Origin: an uncultured Chloroflexota bacterium
GTDB lineage: Bacteria > Chloroflexota > UBA11872
DNA: 64,000 nucleotides
Direction: 5' to 3'
Assembly: GCA_958296175.1 (NCBI GenBank)
Contig: OY282448.1
Span: 2,790,127 to 2,854,126, forward strand
Shown here: positions 16,313-25,448 of the stretch, one piece after another
Numbering within the stretch: the stretch's first letter is position 1
How the letters are laid out: each line of letters begins with the position of its first letter
Position numbers and translations under genes: made by a program
Notes under the pieces: generated by a model
Seen by the model: only the letters and a program-made list of their open reading frames with translations
Databases searched by the model: none
Told to the model about the DNA's origin: nothing

Positions 16313-17212
16313 ATGCACGTCGGGATCGTGCAGTTCATGCTGCACCCCGAGCTCCAGAGCGGCGACGGCAACGCCGCGGCGGCGGCGGAGGCGCTGGCGG
16401 CGGACGGGTTCTTCCACGCCTTGGAGATCGCGCGCATCAACGATGCGGGGCAGCGGGCGGCCATGCGCCGGCTGGCCGAATCGGCGCATCTGACGCTGGG
16501 CTACGGGGCGCACCCGCAGATTCTGAGCGGGGGACTGAACCTGGCCTCGCCCGACGCGGAGACGCGCGCGCGGGCCGTGGCCGAGGTCAAAGCGGCCGTG
16601 GACCAGGCGGCCGAGCTGGGCGTGACGATGGTGACGCTGCTGGACGGCCCCAACTCCGCGTCCCAGGGTGACGAGGAGGCGGCGGTGGCAGCGGTGGTGC
16701 GCTCGCTGACGGAGCTCTGCGACTACGCGGCGCGGTCCGGCATCTGGATTGCGCTGGAGCAGTTCGACCGCGCGATCGAAAAGCGCTCGCTGCTGGGCCC
16801 GATCGACCTGTGCGTGCGGGTGAGCGAACAGGTGCGCGCGTCTACGCCGAACTTTGGCCTGTGCCTGGATCTGAGCCATCTGCCGCTGCTGGACGAGGAC
16901 CCGCCGTCCTCACTGCGGGCGGCGGGCGAGCATTTGATTCAGGCGCACGTCGGCAACTGCATCATGCGCGACCGGACGCATCCGCAATACGGCGATCAGC
17001 ACCCGGTGTTCGGCGATCCGGCGGGCGAAAACGACGTGACGGAACTGGCCGCGTATCTGCGCACGCTGATGGAGATTGGATACTTCGAGCGCCAGCTGCC
17101 GACGCCGATGCCGCTGGTGTCGTTCGAAATGAAGCCGGCGCCCGACCAGTCGGCGGCCGCGGTGATCGGCAACTGCAAGCGCACGTTCAACCTCGCCTGG
17201 GCGCAGGTGTAG
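16313..17212 (+). CDS. Sugar phosphate isomerase/epimerase-like TIM barrel protein
   Basis: A 299-residue xylose isomerase-like TIM barrel protein. Probable metal-site segments are IWIALEQFDRAIEK (strand 5, Glu), FGLCLDLSHLPLL (strand 6, Asp and His) and the C-terminal PLVSFEMKP (strand 8, Glu). ATG at 16313 has GAGG five bases upstream; the GTG at 16289 is less likely. It lies between an aldolase and a dehydrogenase of the HIBADH family, 32 bp ahead of the latter. Together they suggest a pathway handling a hydroxy or keto acid or sugar. Substrate unknown. Confidence 0.82.
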   Translation: MHVGIVQFMLHPELQSGDGNAAAAAEALAADGFFHALEIARINDAGQRAAMRRLAESAHLTLGYGAHPQILSGGLNLASPDAETRARAVAEVKAAVDQAAELGVTMVTLLDGPNSASQGDEEAAVAAVVRSLTELCDYAARSGIWIALEQFDRAIEKRSLLGPIDLCVRVSEQVRASTPNFGLCLDLSHLPLLDEDPPSSLRAAGEHLIQAHVGNCIMRDRTHPQYGDQHPVFGDPAGENDVTELAAYLRTLMEIGYFERQLPTPMPLVSFEMKPAPDQSAAAVIGNCKRTFNLAWAQV

Positions 17213-17244
17213 ACCTGGGCGAATCGTCGAGGGAGCTCTACGAC

Positions 17245-18144
17245 ATGCGAATCGGGTATATCGGGCTTGGAAAAATGGGTCTGCCCATGGCCCGCAACCT
17301 GCGGGCGGCGGGGCACGAGCTGATTGTGCACAACCGCAGCCGCGCCAAGGTGGACGCCTTCGCCGCGGACGGCGGCACGGCCGCCGGCACGCCGGCCGAG
17401 GTGTCCAGCCTGGCGGACGTGGTGTGTGTGAACGTGCCGATGCCGGAGGATTCGCTGGAGCTGCTTCTGGGCGCGGACGGCGCCTTGGAGACCGCGCGCG
17501 CGGGGCAACTGTGGATCGACTTTGGCACCAACGGCCCCGATACGGCGCGCAGGTGCGCCGAGGCCGGGATGACGAAGGGCGTGGAATATCTGGACGCGCC
17601 CGTGAGCGGCGGGCCGAGCGGCGCCGAGGCGGGCACGCTGGCCGTGTTCGTGGGCGGCACGCCGGAAGCTTTCGCGCAGGGGCGCGAGGTTCTGGACGTG
17701 ATTGGCGGCAAAATCGAGCACTTTGGGCCCGCCGGGTCCGGCTGCATTGCCAAGCTGACCAACCAGATGATTATCGCCAGCGTGCGCGCCGCCAACGCGG
17801 AAGCCTTCGTCCTGGCGGTCAAGCACGGGCTGAACCCGCGCCAGTTGTACGAAACGCTGATGGGCGCGTTTGCCGCAAGCCGTTGCATGGAGGTGGACCT
17901 TCCCAACCTGGTGCTGCCGCGCGACTTCAGCGCCCGCTTTGCCGTGGACTTGCTGCTCAAGGACCTGGGGCTGGCGCTGGAGGTGGGGCGGCAGAGCGGC
18001 GTGCCGCTGCTGGCCACCGCGCAGGCCGACGCGATCTATCAGGAAATCCGCGCCAAGGGGTGGGGCGGTTTGGACGCGGCGGCGACGTTCAAGCGTCTGG
18101 AGGAGATCGTGGGCGTCGAGGTCGTGGAGCCGGCCGACGGGTAG
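17245..18144 (+). CDS. NAD(P)-dependent 3-hydroxyisobutyrate dehydrogenase-like protein
   Basis: A 299-residue beta-hydroxyacid dehydrogenase. Rossmann motif GLGKMGLPMARNL (7-19), substrate-binding DAPVSGGPSGA (about 117-127) and the catalytic-Lys helix GCIAKLTNQM (about 169-178) are all conserved. GGGAG sits upstream of ATG 17245. Family members oxidise 3-hydroxyisobutyrate, tartronate semialdehyde or related acids; with the upstream DapA-like aldolase, a glucarate- or keto-acid-type route is conceivable but unproved. Last gene of a three-gene run. Confidence 0.88.
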   Translation: MRIGYIGLGKMGLPMARNLRAAGHELIVHNRSRAKVDAFAADGGTAAGTPAEVSSLADVVCVNVPMPEDSLELLLGADGALETARAGQLWIDFGTNGPDTARRCAEAGMTKGVEYLDAPVSGGPSGAEAGTLAVFVGGTPEAFAQGREVLDVIGGKIEHFGPAGSGCIAKLTNQMIIASVRAANAEAFVLAVKHGLNPRQLYETLMGAFAASRCMEVDLPNLVLPRDFSARFAVDLLLKDLGLALEVGRQSGVPLLATAQADAIYQEIRAKGWGGLDAAATFKRLEEIVGVEVVEPADG

Positions 18145-18179
18145 CCGATACGTTTGGGTGTGAGTGCAAACCCGCTGGC

Positions 18180-18590
18180 ATGGAGGTGTTGAGCCGCGAA
18201 ATCCGCTTTTTGCTGGCGCGGCTGGTTACCAACTTCTTTGCCGTGCTGCTGGCGGCGCAGGTGCTGGACGACGGGATCGAGCTGCCAGCGCAGGGCAGCC
18301 AGCCGTTCTGGGCAACCACCCTGGCGTTGGCGGCGGTGCTGGCGGTGCTCAATTCCTACGTGCGGCCGGTCGTGGAGCTGGTGCTCAAGCCCATCGGTTG
18401 CCTGCTGAGCCTGCTGACTTTTGGCCTTTCACACTTCGTGATCAGCGCGCTGGTGTTCTGGGGAGCCACGCTGCTGGTGGATGACATTACGATTAACGGC
18501 GTCAGCGCCGCGTTGGTGGGAACGGTGATCGTGGCGGTGGTGGGCGCGTTTGGGTCGTTCGCGTTTGGCGGGCGGGCGGAGCGCGAATGA
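18180..18590 (+). CDS. Small four-helix membrane protein (phage holin family IV-like)
   Basis: A 136-residue integral membrane protein with four hydrophobic segments (about 10-30, 45-63, 70-100 and 108-130), including NSYVRPVVELVLKPIG, typical of the PF04020-type 'phage holin, superfamily IV' family. Despite the family name these are widespread chromosomal membrane proteins. The stop overlaps the next start by four bases (ATGA), coupling it to the DnaQ/GIY-YIG nuclease. Function unknown; there is no prophage context. Confidence 0.75.
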   Translation: MEVLSREIRFLLARLVTNFFAVLLAAQVLDDGIELPAQGSQPFWATTLALAAVLAVLNSYVRPVVELVLKPIGCLLSLLTFGLSHFVISALVFWGATLLVDDITINGVSAALVGTVIVAVVGAFGSFAFGGRAERE

Positions 18591-20401
18591 CCAGCGCACC
18601 GCCCGCCGCCGCGCCGGACAGCACCGCGCCGGTCAGGCGGAACGCGCTGGTGGAAGCGGCGGTGGAGGCGCTGCGCGCGGCGGGCCGCCCGATGACGATT
18701 CAGCGGCTGGCGCGCGACGTGCTGCACGTGGAGGCGAGCGGAGCGCACGTGGCCGTGCGCGTGCTGACGCCGCTGCTGGAGGGCGACGAACGGCTGGCGG
18801 CCGCGGACGCGGGGCACTGGGGGCTGGCCGCCTGGACGCAGGACGCGGAGCGGCTGGACGAGGTTGAGTTCGTGGTGTTCGACATCGAGACCAACGGCGG
18901 CCGCAGCGGCCGCCACCGCGTGCTGGAAGTCGGGGCGCTGCGCGTGCGCGCGGGGCAGGTGCTGGAAACGTTCGCCTCGCTGGTGCGGCTGCCCAGCCGG
19001 GTGTCGAAGTTCGTGACCCGCTACACCGGTATCACCGACGAGATGCTGACGGACGCCCCGGCGATTACCGACGTGCTGGACGACTTTCGTCGGTTTCAGT
19101 CTGGCAGCGTGCTGGTGGCGCACAACTTGCCCACGGACCTGGGCTATCTGAACCGTGAATGCGTGTGGTTGGGGCGCGCGCTTTTTCCGGGGAACGGCGT
19201 GGACACGATGGAATTGAGCGCCGCCCTGATGCCGGACTTGCCGGGGGGCGGCCTGGCCACGGTGCTGGCGGCAGCCGACATTCAGGACGCGCCCACGCAT
19301 CGGGCGCTGGACGACGCGGGCGTGACGGCGGAACTTTTTCGCTATCTGCTGGAGCGGGCGGCTGCGGGCGGGGCGCGCACGCTGGCGGACCTGCGGCGGC
19401 TGGCCGCCGCGGGCGGCCCCGAAGGCAAGCTGCCGCGGCGCGCGCGGGAACTGGCGCGCTGGTCGTCGCGCAACCTGCCGCCGTCGCCGGGGGTGTACGT
19501 CTTTCGGGATCCTGGCGGGCAGGCGCTGTACGTGGGCAAGTCGGTGTCGCTGCAACGCCGCGTGCGCAGTCACTTCACCGATTCGGCCGGCCCGGTGCGG
19601 CGGCGCGACGGGATGCTGGACCGCATCGAGGCCATCGAGTGGGAGTCCACGGGTTCGGAGCTGCGCGCGCTGGTGCGCGAGGCCGAACTGATCACGTCGG
19701 CGGGGCCCGAGTACAACGTGCAGCGGCGCTGGCGCTTTGGACGGCGCTTCGTGCGCATCGGGCCGCCCACGTCCGCGGCCGTGCACACCGCCGCGCATCC
19801 ACGTGACGACGGGGCCGCGTATCTGGGGCCGTTCCGCACGGCGCGCGACGCGCGGCTGGCCAGCACGTCGCTGCGCCGCATCTTTGCGCTGCCGTCGCTG
19901 CGGTCGGCCGACAAGACCGCGGCGGCCTGGCGGTGCGACGCGGCCGTGCTGTTTCTGGGCCAGGGGAAGGATGCGGCGCTGCACGCCGTGGAGACCTGCA
20001 GCGCACCCGAGGACGAGCGGGCCGAGGTGCAGCGCCGCATCCGCCGCGCGCGCGTGCTGCGGCATCCGGCGCCTGGAGGTCTGGGCGCGGCGCCGGCCTT
20101 GGTGCTGGCGCCGGGCGCGGCGCCGGGTGAGGTGGAGCTGGCGCGCGTGGACGCCGGGTTGATCACGGCCGTGGAATCGATCACGCGGCCGCGGCCGCGC
20201 TCGGTCTGCCAGGTGCTGGCGCGGCTGCGCGGCGCGCAGCCGCGCTCGGCCGGCGAGGACAGCAACGAACGCCGCGTCGTGCTGGCCTGGCTGCACACAC
20301 ACGCCGAGTCTCCGGAGGTCGTGCCCTGGCCGCGCGGCGCGCCGCGCGAGTTCGCGGCGCAGGTGTACAAGTGCGCGCGGCGGCTGGCTGCAACCGGGTA
20401 A
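18587..20401 (+). CDS. DnaQ-type exonuclease / GIY-YIG (UvrC-like) fusion nuclease
   Basis: A 604-residue fusion. Residues 17-90 resemble a winged-helix HARE-type domain (ALRAAGRPMTIQRLARDVL). Residues 93-255 form a DEDDh 3'-5' exonuclease: D99-x-E101 in FDIETNG, Asp184 near AHNLPTD, His238 and Asp242. Residues 297-385 are a UvrC/Cho-type GIY-YIG domain: GVY 302-304, YVG 315-317, arginines near 324-327 and the ELRALVREAELI helix. The rest (385-604) includes a YLGPF segment and is otherwise unassigned. DnaQ-UvrC fusions are known in Actinobacteria and relatives and probably act in DNA repair. The N-terminal winged-helix part is less usual. Confidence 0.85.
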   Translation: MTSAPPAAAPDSTAPVRRNALVEAAVEALRAAGRPMTIQRLARDVLHVEASGAHVAVRVLTPLLEGDERLAAADAGHWGLAAWTQDAERLDEVEFVVFDIETNGGRSGRHRVLEVGALRVRAGQVLETFASLVRLPSRVSKFVTRYTGITDEMLTDAPAITDVLDDFRRFQSGSVLVAHNLPTDLGYLNRECVWLGRALFPGNGVDTMELSAALMPDLPGGGLATVLAAADIQDAPTHRALDDAGVTAELFRYLLERAAAGGARTLADLRRLAAAGGPEGKLPRRARELARWSSRNLPPSPGVYVFRDPGGQALYVGKSVSLQRRVRSHFTDSAGPVRRRDGMLDRIEAIEWESTGSELRALVREAELITSAGPEYNVQRRWRFGRRFVRIGPPTSAAVHTAAHPRDDGAAYLGPFRTARDARLASTSLRRIFALPSLRSADKTAAAWRCDAAVLFLGQGKDAALHAVETCSAPEDERAEVQRRIRRARVLRHPAPGGLGAAPALVLAPGAAPGEVELARVDAGLITAVESITRPRPRSVCQVLARLRGAQPRSAGEDSNERRVVLAWLHTHAESPEVVPWPRGAPREFAAQVYKCARRLAATG

Positions 20402-20646
20402 CGCCGCCGGGTCGAGCTGCGGCGGGGCCGCCTGGAGGCCAGGGAGCATTTCAGGCCTGCGGCGCCCAGACCATTGCCTGGACGGGATCCACGCGCCGGC
20501 GGGCGTCTGAACGGAGGCGCGCCCTGGGACGCGGCTCACCGAGGGGCGGCGCGCGCACCGACCACGCGCCGGGGGGACCGACAAAAAATCAGTGGATCGT
20601 AGCTCGCGAGGAGCGCATATCAACCACGCGCCGGGATCCCCCAGCC

Positions 20647-20720
20647 TGGAGGCGACGCTGGGAATCGAACCCAGGATAGGGGTTTTGCAGACCCCCGCCT
20701 TACCACTTGGCTACGTCGCC
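20647..20720 (-). tRNA. tRNA-Cys (anticodon GCA), CCA encoded
   Basis: Minus-strand cloverleaf: acceptor GGCGACG pairs with CGTCGCC, the anticodon loop CTGCAAA is closed by GGGGT/ACCCC, and the T-arm is CTGGGTTCGATTCCCAG. The anticodon GCA reads Cys codons. The 3' end TCCA is encoded, unlike the two tRNA-Arg genes in this window. No integration remnant is seen next to it. Confidence 0.95.
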
Positions 20721-20851
20721 GGATGCCGCGCGGCGCATCCGCGCTGCTTCTTAGGATATCGGCAGCGGGGCGGTGCGGCCAACTGTCGGCGGCAGCGCAC
20801 GCGCCGATGTCGTCGAAATGGCGGTGGAAATTGCGGGGCGGCGCGGCGGGC

Positions 20852-22081
20852 CTATCCCACGGGGGCGCGCTGCGTGACCCGCCAGCGGTCGTCCGCGCTG
20901 CGGCTCAATACGAAACCGACGGCGCGGTCCATCTGGCCGCGCTGGATGGTCTGCCCGTCGGACGTGCGGCGCGTCATGATCTCGCCGCTCTGCCGCACCA
21001 GAATCCCGGCCTGGTCGCCCTGGATGCGCGAATCCAGCACCTGGTGGTTCAGATCGCCTTCCAGATGCACGCCGCGCACGCGCAGCTCCTGCGTCTGGGC
21101 TTCGATGGCCTGCGCCAGCGTTTCGTCGAAGACCGTGCGCAAGCCGCCGGTTTCCAGGGTGCGGTAGACATCGAATTCGAGACGGGAGGCTTGCAGCGCC
21201 ACGTCGGCGGCCTGGTCGAGGCTGGCTTGCTCGGCGCTTTGAAACAGGCGCGCGCCGAAGATGACGATCAGAACGCCCAGCACGGCGAGCAGGGCAATGC
21301 CGCCGCGCAGGCGGCGCAAGCGCCGCCGCTCGGCTTCTTCGAAGGCCTGCTCCTCTTCGAACAGACGCTCGTGCGCTTCCACGTTGGAGGTCACCGTGGA
21401 GGGCATCTCGTCGCCGGCCGCTGGCCGCTGCGGGGCGCCGCCGACGTCCCAGACGCTCGGATTGTCGACGCGGCCGGCGTCTTCGCCGCCGCGGTCCGTG
21501 GGCATCTGGTCGAGGTTGGCCGGCAGCACGTCGCCGTCGTCGGGGCCGAAGCTCGATTCGGGTTCGGCGGGCACGTCCGCAGGCGGCGCGACGGGCAAGG
21601 TGGTAAAGCGCGCGTGGGTCTGCTGCGCCGCGAGCTTGAAGCGCAGGGCCTGGCCAAACGACCAGCGGCCTTCCAGCAACAGCGCCAGGTCGCGGCCGTC
21701 CAGCAGCACCAGCCGCGCGGCCAGATCGTCGGCCAGCGTCAATTCGTAGGGGAACCCCTGGACGACGATCAGCACGTCGACCTGACGCTCCAGCGCGGCC
21801 TGCGCCAGGGCGGGGGCGTCACCGCTGGCCCACCACAGCTCGATCTGGCGGCGCGCGCTCTCCAGCACAATGGCGCCCGCGGCGTGGTCGGCCTGCACAG
21901 TCAGCGGCGAAAGAATGCGGCCCTGGGCGGCGGTGACCAGCGCTTCCACGACGTTGGCGAGCTTGGCCAGGCGGTCCTGCGGGTCGCTCAGTGCGTCGTT
22001 GAACAGTTCTGCGTGCGCCTGCAGGGCGTTCCGCCGCCGCACGCCGTCATCGCCGCCGCGCGCAGGATTCATGGCTGCCAT
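20852..22081 (-). CDS. Hypothetical single-pass membrane protein
   Basis: A 409-residue protein. Residues 1-160 form a soluble, probably globular domain (strands VDVLIVVQGF and LTLADDLAARLVLLDGR) that vaguely recalls restriction-endonuclease-like folds, without a clear catalytic motif. Residues 165-230 are an acidic, Pro-rich linker, then a charged helix (EEEQAFEEAERRRLRRLR), one membrane span at about 260-280, and a 130-residue domain that would lie outside the cytoplasm. It sits between tRNA-Cys and ccdA on the same strand as ccdA but 105 bp downstream of it. No named family. The opposite topology is possible. Confidence 0.65.
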   Translation of the reverse strand: MAAMNPARGGDDGVRRRNALQAHAELFNDALSDPQDRLAKLANVVEALVTAAQGRILSPLTVQADHAAGAIVLESARRQIELWWASGDAPALAQAALERQVDVLIVVQGFPYELTLADDLAARLVLLDGRDLALLLEGRWSFGQALRFKLAAQQTHARFTTLPVAPPADVPAEPESSFGPDDGDVLPANLDQMPTDRGGEDAGRVDNPSVWDVGGAPQRPAAGDEMPSTVTSNVEAHERLFEEEQAFEEAERRRLRRLRGGIALLAVLGVLIVIFGARLFQSAEQASLDQAADVALQASRLEFDVYRTLETGGLRTVFDETLAQAIEAQTQELRVRGVHLEGDLNHQVLDSRIQGDQAGILVRQSGEIMTRRTSDGQTIQRGQMDRAVGFVLSRSADDRWRVTQRAPVG

Positions 22082-22186
22082 GGACCTCGGACCAGGGTGC
22101 GCTGGGCGCCGCGGGGGCGCCGGCCTCTGGGTTCATCGTACGACAGACCGACCACCGCCTGTGACCGGCCGCGGAGCAAGCCGCGG

Positions 22187-22915
22187 TTAGAGCGCCAGAA
22201 CAACGCCGATGGGAATGGCCGAGGCGAGCAGGGGCATGAGGTTGGTAAAAACCACCACGCCCAGCGCCACCATGAGCGCGCCGCCGCCCACGGTGACGAC
22301 CTGGAGCGCGCGGCCACCGCGCCGCAGCAGCGCCTGCGTCCAGCCGGAGAAGACGCCCGCCAGCAGGAACGGCATCATCAGGCCCACGGCGTAGGCCGTG
22401 AGCAGCGCGGCGCCGGCTTGGGCGGAGCCAGAGGTTCCGGCCAGCACCAGAATGGCGGCCAGGATCGGTCCCACGCAGGGGGTCCAGCTGACGGCGAACG
22501 CGCCGCCGATGACGAACGCGCCGGCGAAACGCATGCGGCGCGCGAACTTGGGTTCGACCGTGAATCCGCGCTCGAAAGCCGGTACGCGCAGAAGTCCCAT
22601 GGCCGCCAGGCCAAACACGATGATGAGCACACCGCCCACGCGGTTGAGCCAGACCGCCTGCCCACCCACCAGGCTGGATAGGGCGCCCAGCGAAGCGCCG
22701 AGCGCCACGAACACGGTCGTGAAACCCAGGGCGAACAGCGCCGCGTTGAGGGTCGAGGCGGCGCGGGCCTGCCCGGCGGGGGGAGCGCCGCGCTCCGCCG
22801 CGGTGACGCCTGCCATATAGACCATGTAGGCCGGCACGAGCGCCAGCGTGCAGGGGGCGGCGAAAGATACGACCCCCGCCAGGAAGGCGACGCCGGCGTT
22901 GAGGGTCTGGTCCAC
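22187..22915 (-). CDS. ccdA: CcdA-type cytochrome c biogenesis / thiol-disulfide transmembrane protein
   Basis: A 242-residue protein of six membrane segments, of the CcdA/DsbD-beta family, which passes electrons from cytoplasmic thioredoxin to extracytoplasmic thiols. The redox cysteines are Cys22 (SFAAPCTLAL) and Cys147 (SWTPCVGP), both flanked by the expected prolines. GTG start at 22915. It is the second gene of a pair; the upstream gene encodes a secreted thioredoxin-like DipZ C-terminal module 33 bp away. Together they form a split DipZ. Likely roles are cytochrome c maturation or repair of exported thiols. Confidence 0.9.
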   Translation of the reverse strand: MDQTLNAGVAFLAGVVSFAAPCTLALVPAYMVYMAGVTAAERGAPPAGQARAASTLNAALFALGFTTVFVALGASLGALSSLVGGQAVWLNRVGGVLIIVFGLAAMGLLRVPAFERGFTVEPKFARRMRFAGAFVIGGAFAVSWTPCVGPILAAILVLAGTSGSAQAGAALLTAYAVGLMMPFLLAGVFSGWTQALLRRGGRALQVVTVGGGALMVALGVVVFTNLMPLLASAIPIGVVLAL

Positions 22916-22948
22916 GTCAGCTGCGCCGCCGGGACGCTCGCCTGGGGG

Positions 22949-24136
22949 TCACGCCAGCGAGAGGGAATAGAGCGCTAGTCCATCCGACGGGAATTCGAGC
23001 GCCAGCTCGCCGGCGCTCGCCTGGCGGCCGTGGAGGAGGCTGTAGAGCCTGAACTCGTCTACCAGCAGATAGGTCTCGCCGTTCGGCGCGGTCTGCACGT
23101 CGGCGCCGCGGCGGTCGGCGGGGAGCGGCGCGCCGTCCAGGGTAACGCGCACGCGGCCCGTCTGGCCGTCGGATGGCCCAAGGGTGGCGCGGGCGGTGCG
23201 TGCGTGGAAGGGCGCCAGCACGCGCGCCGGACCGCCGCCGTCGGGCCGTGCCAGCACGGCGTTGGGGGTCCAGGCCCAGCGGCCGTCCAGGTAGAAGCGG
23301 CCGGGCGTGCGCTCGGCCGGGTGCTCGAACACGCGCGCGCCGGCACCGGACGCGCCAACGCCATTGCCCAGGAACGCGCCAAACGCGAACCCGCGGCCGG
23401 CAAAGAGGTCGAGCGCCTGCGGCCCTGCGGCCGAGGCGGCGTCGTCGGCCGCGGCCGGCGCGGCCATCGCCAGGTCGGCGGGATTGGCGCCGCCTTCGGC
23501 CAGCAGAGCGCGAATGGCCTGCTCGGTTTCGGCATAGGCCCCTTCGCCGATGTGGTGGTAGCGAATGCGGCCCTGCTGGTCGATCAGGAACTTGTGGGGC
23601 CAGTAGCGATTCTGGTAGGCGCGCCAGGTGCGGTAGCCGTTGTCCATCGCTACCGACCAGGTGACGCCGCGCTTGGTCAGCGCCTCGCGCACGTTGGCCT
23701 CATCATGTTCGAAGGCGAACTCTGGCGTGTGCACGCCCACCACCGTGAGGCCGTGCGGCCCGTAGGCGTCGTGCCAGGCGCGCACGTAAGGCAGCGTGCG
23801 GATGCAGTTGATGCAGCTGTAGGTCCAGAAGTCCACCAGCACCACGCGCCCGCGCAGGTCGGCAAGCGCGAGCGGTTCGCTGTTGAGCCAGGCGGTGACG
23901 CCGGTGAAGTCCGGCGCCGCGCCCATGACCGGCAGCGGCGGGGCAGGTTCGGCGGCGGGTTCGGGCGGGGGGCTCGCGGCTTCGGAGGGCGAAGGAGCGG
24001 ACGGCTCGGCCGGCGCCAGCAGGGTGGTGTCGATGGTCGGTTCGGGCGGATCGACCACGATCTGAACGACCACGATGGCGGCGACGGTCAGCGCGACCGC
24101 GCCGACAAGCGCCGCGGTGCGGCGACGCGCGCTCAC
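22949..24136 (-). CDS. Membrane-anchored thioredoxin-like protein, DipZ C-terminal type
   Basis: A 395-residue exported redox protein. Residues 7-28 are a signal anchor, 35-70 a Pro/Ala-rich linker, and about 74-225 a TlpA/AhpC-type thioredoxin domain with the active site C108-x-x-C111 (WTYSCINCIRT). The C-terminal domain (about 235-395) is beta-rich and matches the DipZ-type module, seen here in GRFYLDGRW. GTG start at 24136. In mycobacterial DipZ this part is fused after a CcdA domain; here the CcdA is the separate next gene. It probably receives electrons from that CcdA. Substrates could include apocytochromes; a c-type cytochrome gene lies at 30.3 kb. Confidence 0.87.
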   Translation of the reverse strand: MSARRRTAALVGAVALTVAAIVVVQIVVDPPEPTIDTTLLAPAEPSAPSPSEAASPPPEPAAEPAPPLPVMGAAPDFTGVTAWLNSEPLALADLRGRVVLVDFWTYSCINCIRTLPYVRAWHDAYGPHGLTVVGVHTPEFAFEHDEANVREALTKRGVTWSVAMDNGYRTWRAYQNRYWPHKFLIDQQGRIRYHHIGEGAYAETEQAIRALLAEGGANPADLAMAAPAAADDAASAAGPQALDLFAGRGFAFGAFLGNGVGASGAGARVFEHPAERTPGRFYLDGRWAWTPNAVLARPDGGGPARVLAPFHARTARATLGPSDGQTGRVRVTLDGAPLPADRRGADVQTAPNGETYLLVDEFRLYSLLHGRQASAGELALEFPSDGLALYSLSLA

Positions 24137-24371
24137 GGCTGCCGGACCGCTGCCGAGGCGCTCCGCTGGTGCGGCGGTCGGTCACTCGTCAGCAAGAGTC
24201 CGCCCGCGGGCCCGACGTCCGCCGGCGCCGCGTTCCGGGCGGTTCGACCTGGCTGTGCATTGCCTCCGACCTCCGAATTCGCCGGTCTCTGGTTCGAGGG
24301 CGCAGACGCCGCTGCCCATGTATACCTGTACCACCGCTGGGGGGCGCCGCCGTCGGGTTTCATACGGCGCG

Positions 24372-25136
24372 TCAGGCCGTGCGCTTGCGCTTTTGGCCGC
24401 GCACGATCAGGCCGTCGCGGCCCAGGCCCTGGCCGGCGGTCTGCACGTTGTCGGGGTCGCGGTAACCAAAGCGCACCAGCCGCCGCCACTGGTCCGTACG
24501 GTTGGGCGCCGAGCCGTGCACGGTGTAGTAGCTGAAGAACACCACGTCTCCCGCATCCGCCGGCACCGAGACGGCGTCTTCCAGGCGGTATTGGTCGGTG
24601 GGCAGGTGGGGCGAGCTTTCGGGGCCGCGGATGTGCGGGAGCGGGCCCTGGGTGTGGCTGGCCTCCAGGAACTGCAGGCAGCCGTTCGCCTCGGCGGCCG
24701 CGTCGACGTGGACGATGGCGTCCACGTAGGCCGGGCCTTCGTGCTCGTAGAACGGGTGGTCCTGGTGCATGGGAAACGGCGTGCCCATGCCGGGCGCCTT
24801 GGCGTGCAGGGTGGTGTGATGCAGCTCCACGTTGGGGCCGATCAGGTCGGCCACCGCGCCGGTGAGCCTGTCGTTGACCACCGCGCGCATGAAGGCTTCG
24901 GAGTAGTTCTGCAACTCGTGCATGGCGGCCAGCTGCGTGCGCGCGTCGTCTTCGGCCGACATGTAGGCCTTGCGCCAGGGTCCGCGCCAGCCGACGCCGT
25001 GCTGGGCCCATTCGTCGATCAGCCGTTCCAGTTCCAGGGATTGGAACTCGACCTCGGCGGGCGAGAACACGCCGGGCAGCCGGAGATATCCGCGCTCGTT
25101 GTAGAACGCGACCTGGTCGTCAGTAAGCACGTGCAT
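24372..25136 (-). CDS. Phytanoyl-CoA dioxygenase (PhyH) family protein
   Basis: A 254-residue Fe(II)/2-oxoglutarate oxygenase. H124-x-D126 in FPMHQDHPF and distal H207 in YTVHGSAPN form the metal triad; Arg218 probably binds 2-oxoglutarate. The FMHQDHPF-like motif with YTVHGS is the classic small-molecule hydroxylase pattern. ATG at 25136 gives the expected N-terminus (LTDDQVAFYNERGYLRL). It is divergent from the coiled-coil array, whose truncated first copy begins about 90 bp away. Substrate unknown. Confidence 0.9.
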   Translation of the reverse strand: MHVLTDDQVAFYNERGYLRLPGVFSPAEVEFQSLELERLIDEWAQHGVGWRGPWRKAYMSAEDDARTQLAAMHELQNYSEAFMRAVVNDRLTGAVADLIGPNVELHHTTLHAKAPGMGTPFPMHQDHPFYEHEGPAYVDAIVHVDAAAEANGCLQFLEASHTQGPLPHIRGPESSPHLPTDQYRLEDAVSVPADAGDVVFFSYYTVHGSAPNRTDQWRRLVRFGYRDPDNVQTAGQGLGRDGLIVRGQKRKRTA

Positions 25137-25228
25137 GGGCGGGCGCCTCGTCGACTCTCCGCGTACCCATTATTGCGCGGATTCGGCGGTTTGGGGTCTG
25201 CAGGGCGCGGCGCGCGCATTCCGAGACG

Positions 25229-25392
25229 ATCAGTCAGACATGCGCGCCGAGTTTCGCACCGACCTGAAGGCCGTCGACACCCGCGTCGGTAACCTCGAAC
25301 AGCAAGTCGCGCGGCTGACGGGCGCGGTGGAAGTCTTTGCCGGCCTGACCAACGGCCGCGCCGCCGCCCGCGAAACGGAGCGCGTCGGCTAA
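25229..25392 (+). pseudogene. Truncated 5'-less copy of the tandem coiled-coil gene
   Basis: This stretch encodes the last 53 residues or so of the array protein (from RDDQSDMRAEF to RETERVG) and is nearly identical to the corresponding parts of the four complete copies. The membrane segment and start region are missing; upstream DNA is the PhyH promoter region. A short product from ATG 25240 is possible but would lack the anchor. It is best read as the remnant left at the edge of the array by unequal recombination. Confidence 0.65.
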
Positions 25393-25448
25393 GCTGCGGC
25401 ACGACGGCGTGGAGCGCAGGCTTCACGCCCTTGGGTACGGACGATGCG

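Noticed and set aside
18180..18590. Prophage holin
   Set aside because: The family name is historical; no phage structural, lysis or integrase genes are nearby, and the gene is coupled to a DNA repair-type nuclease.
18356..20623. A 755-residue minus-strand frame opposite the DnaQ/GIY-YIG gene
   Set aside because: Low-complexity Arg/Ala/Pro translation; the plus strand carries intact DEDDh and GIY-YIG motifs.
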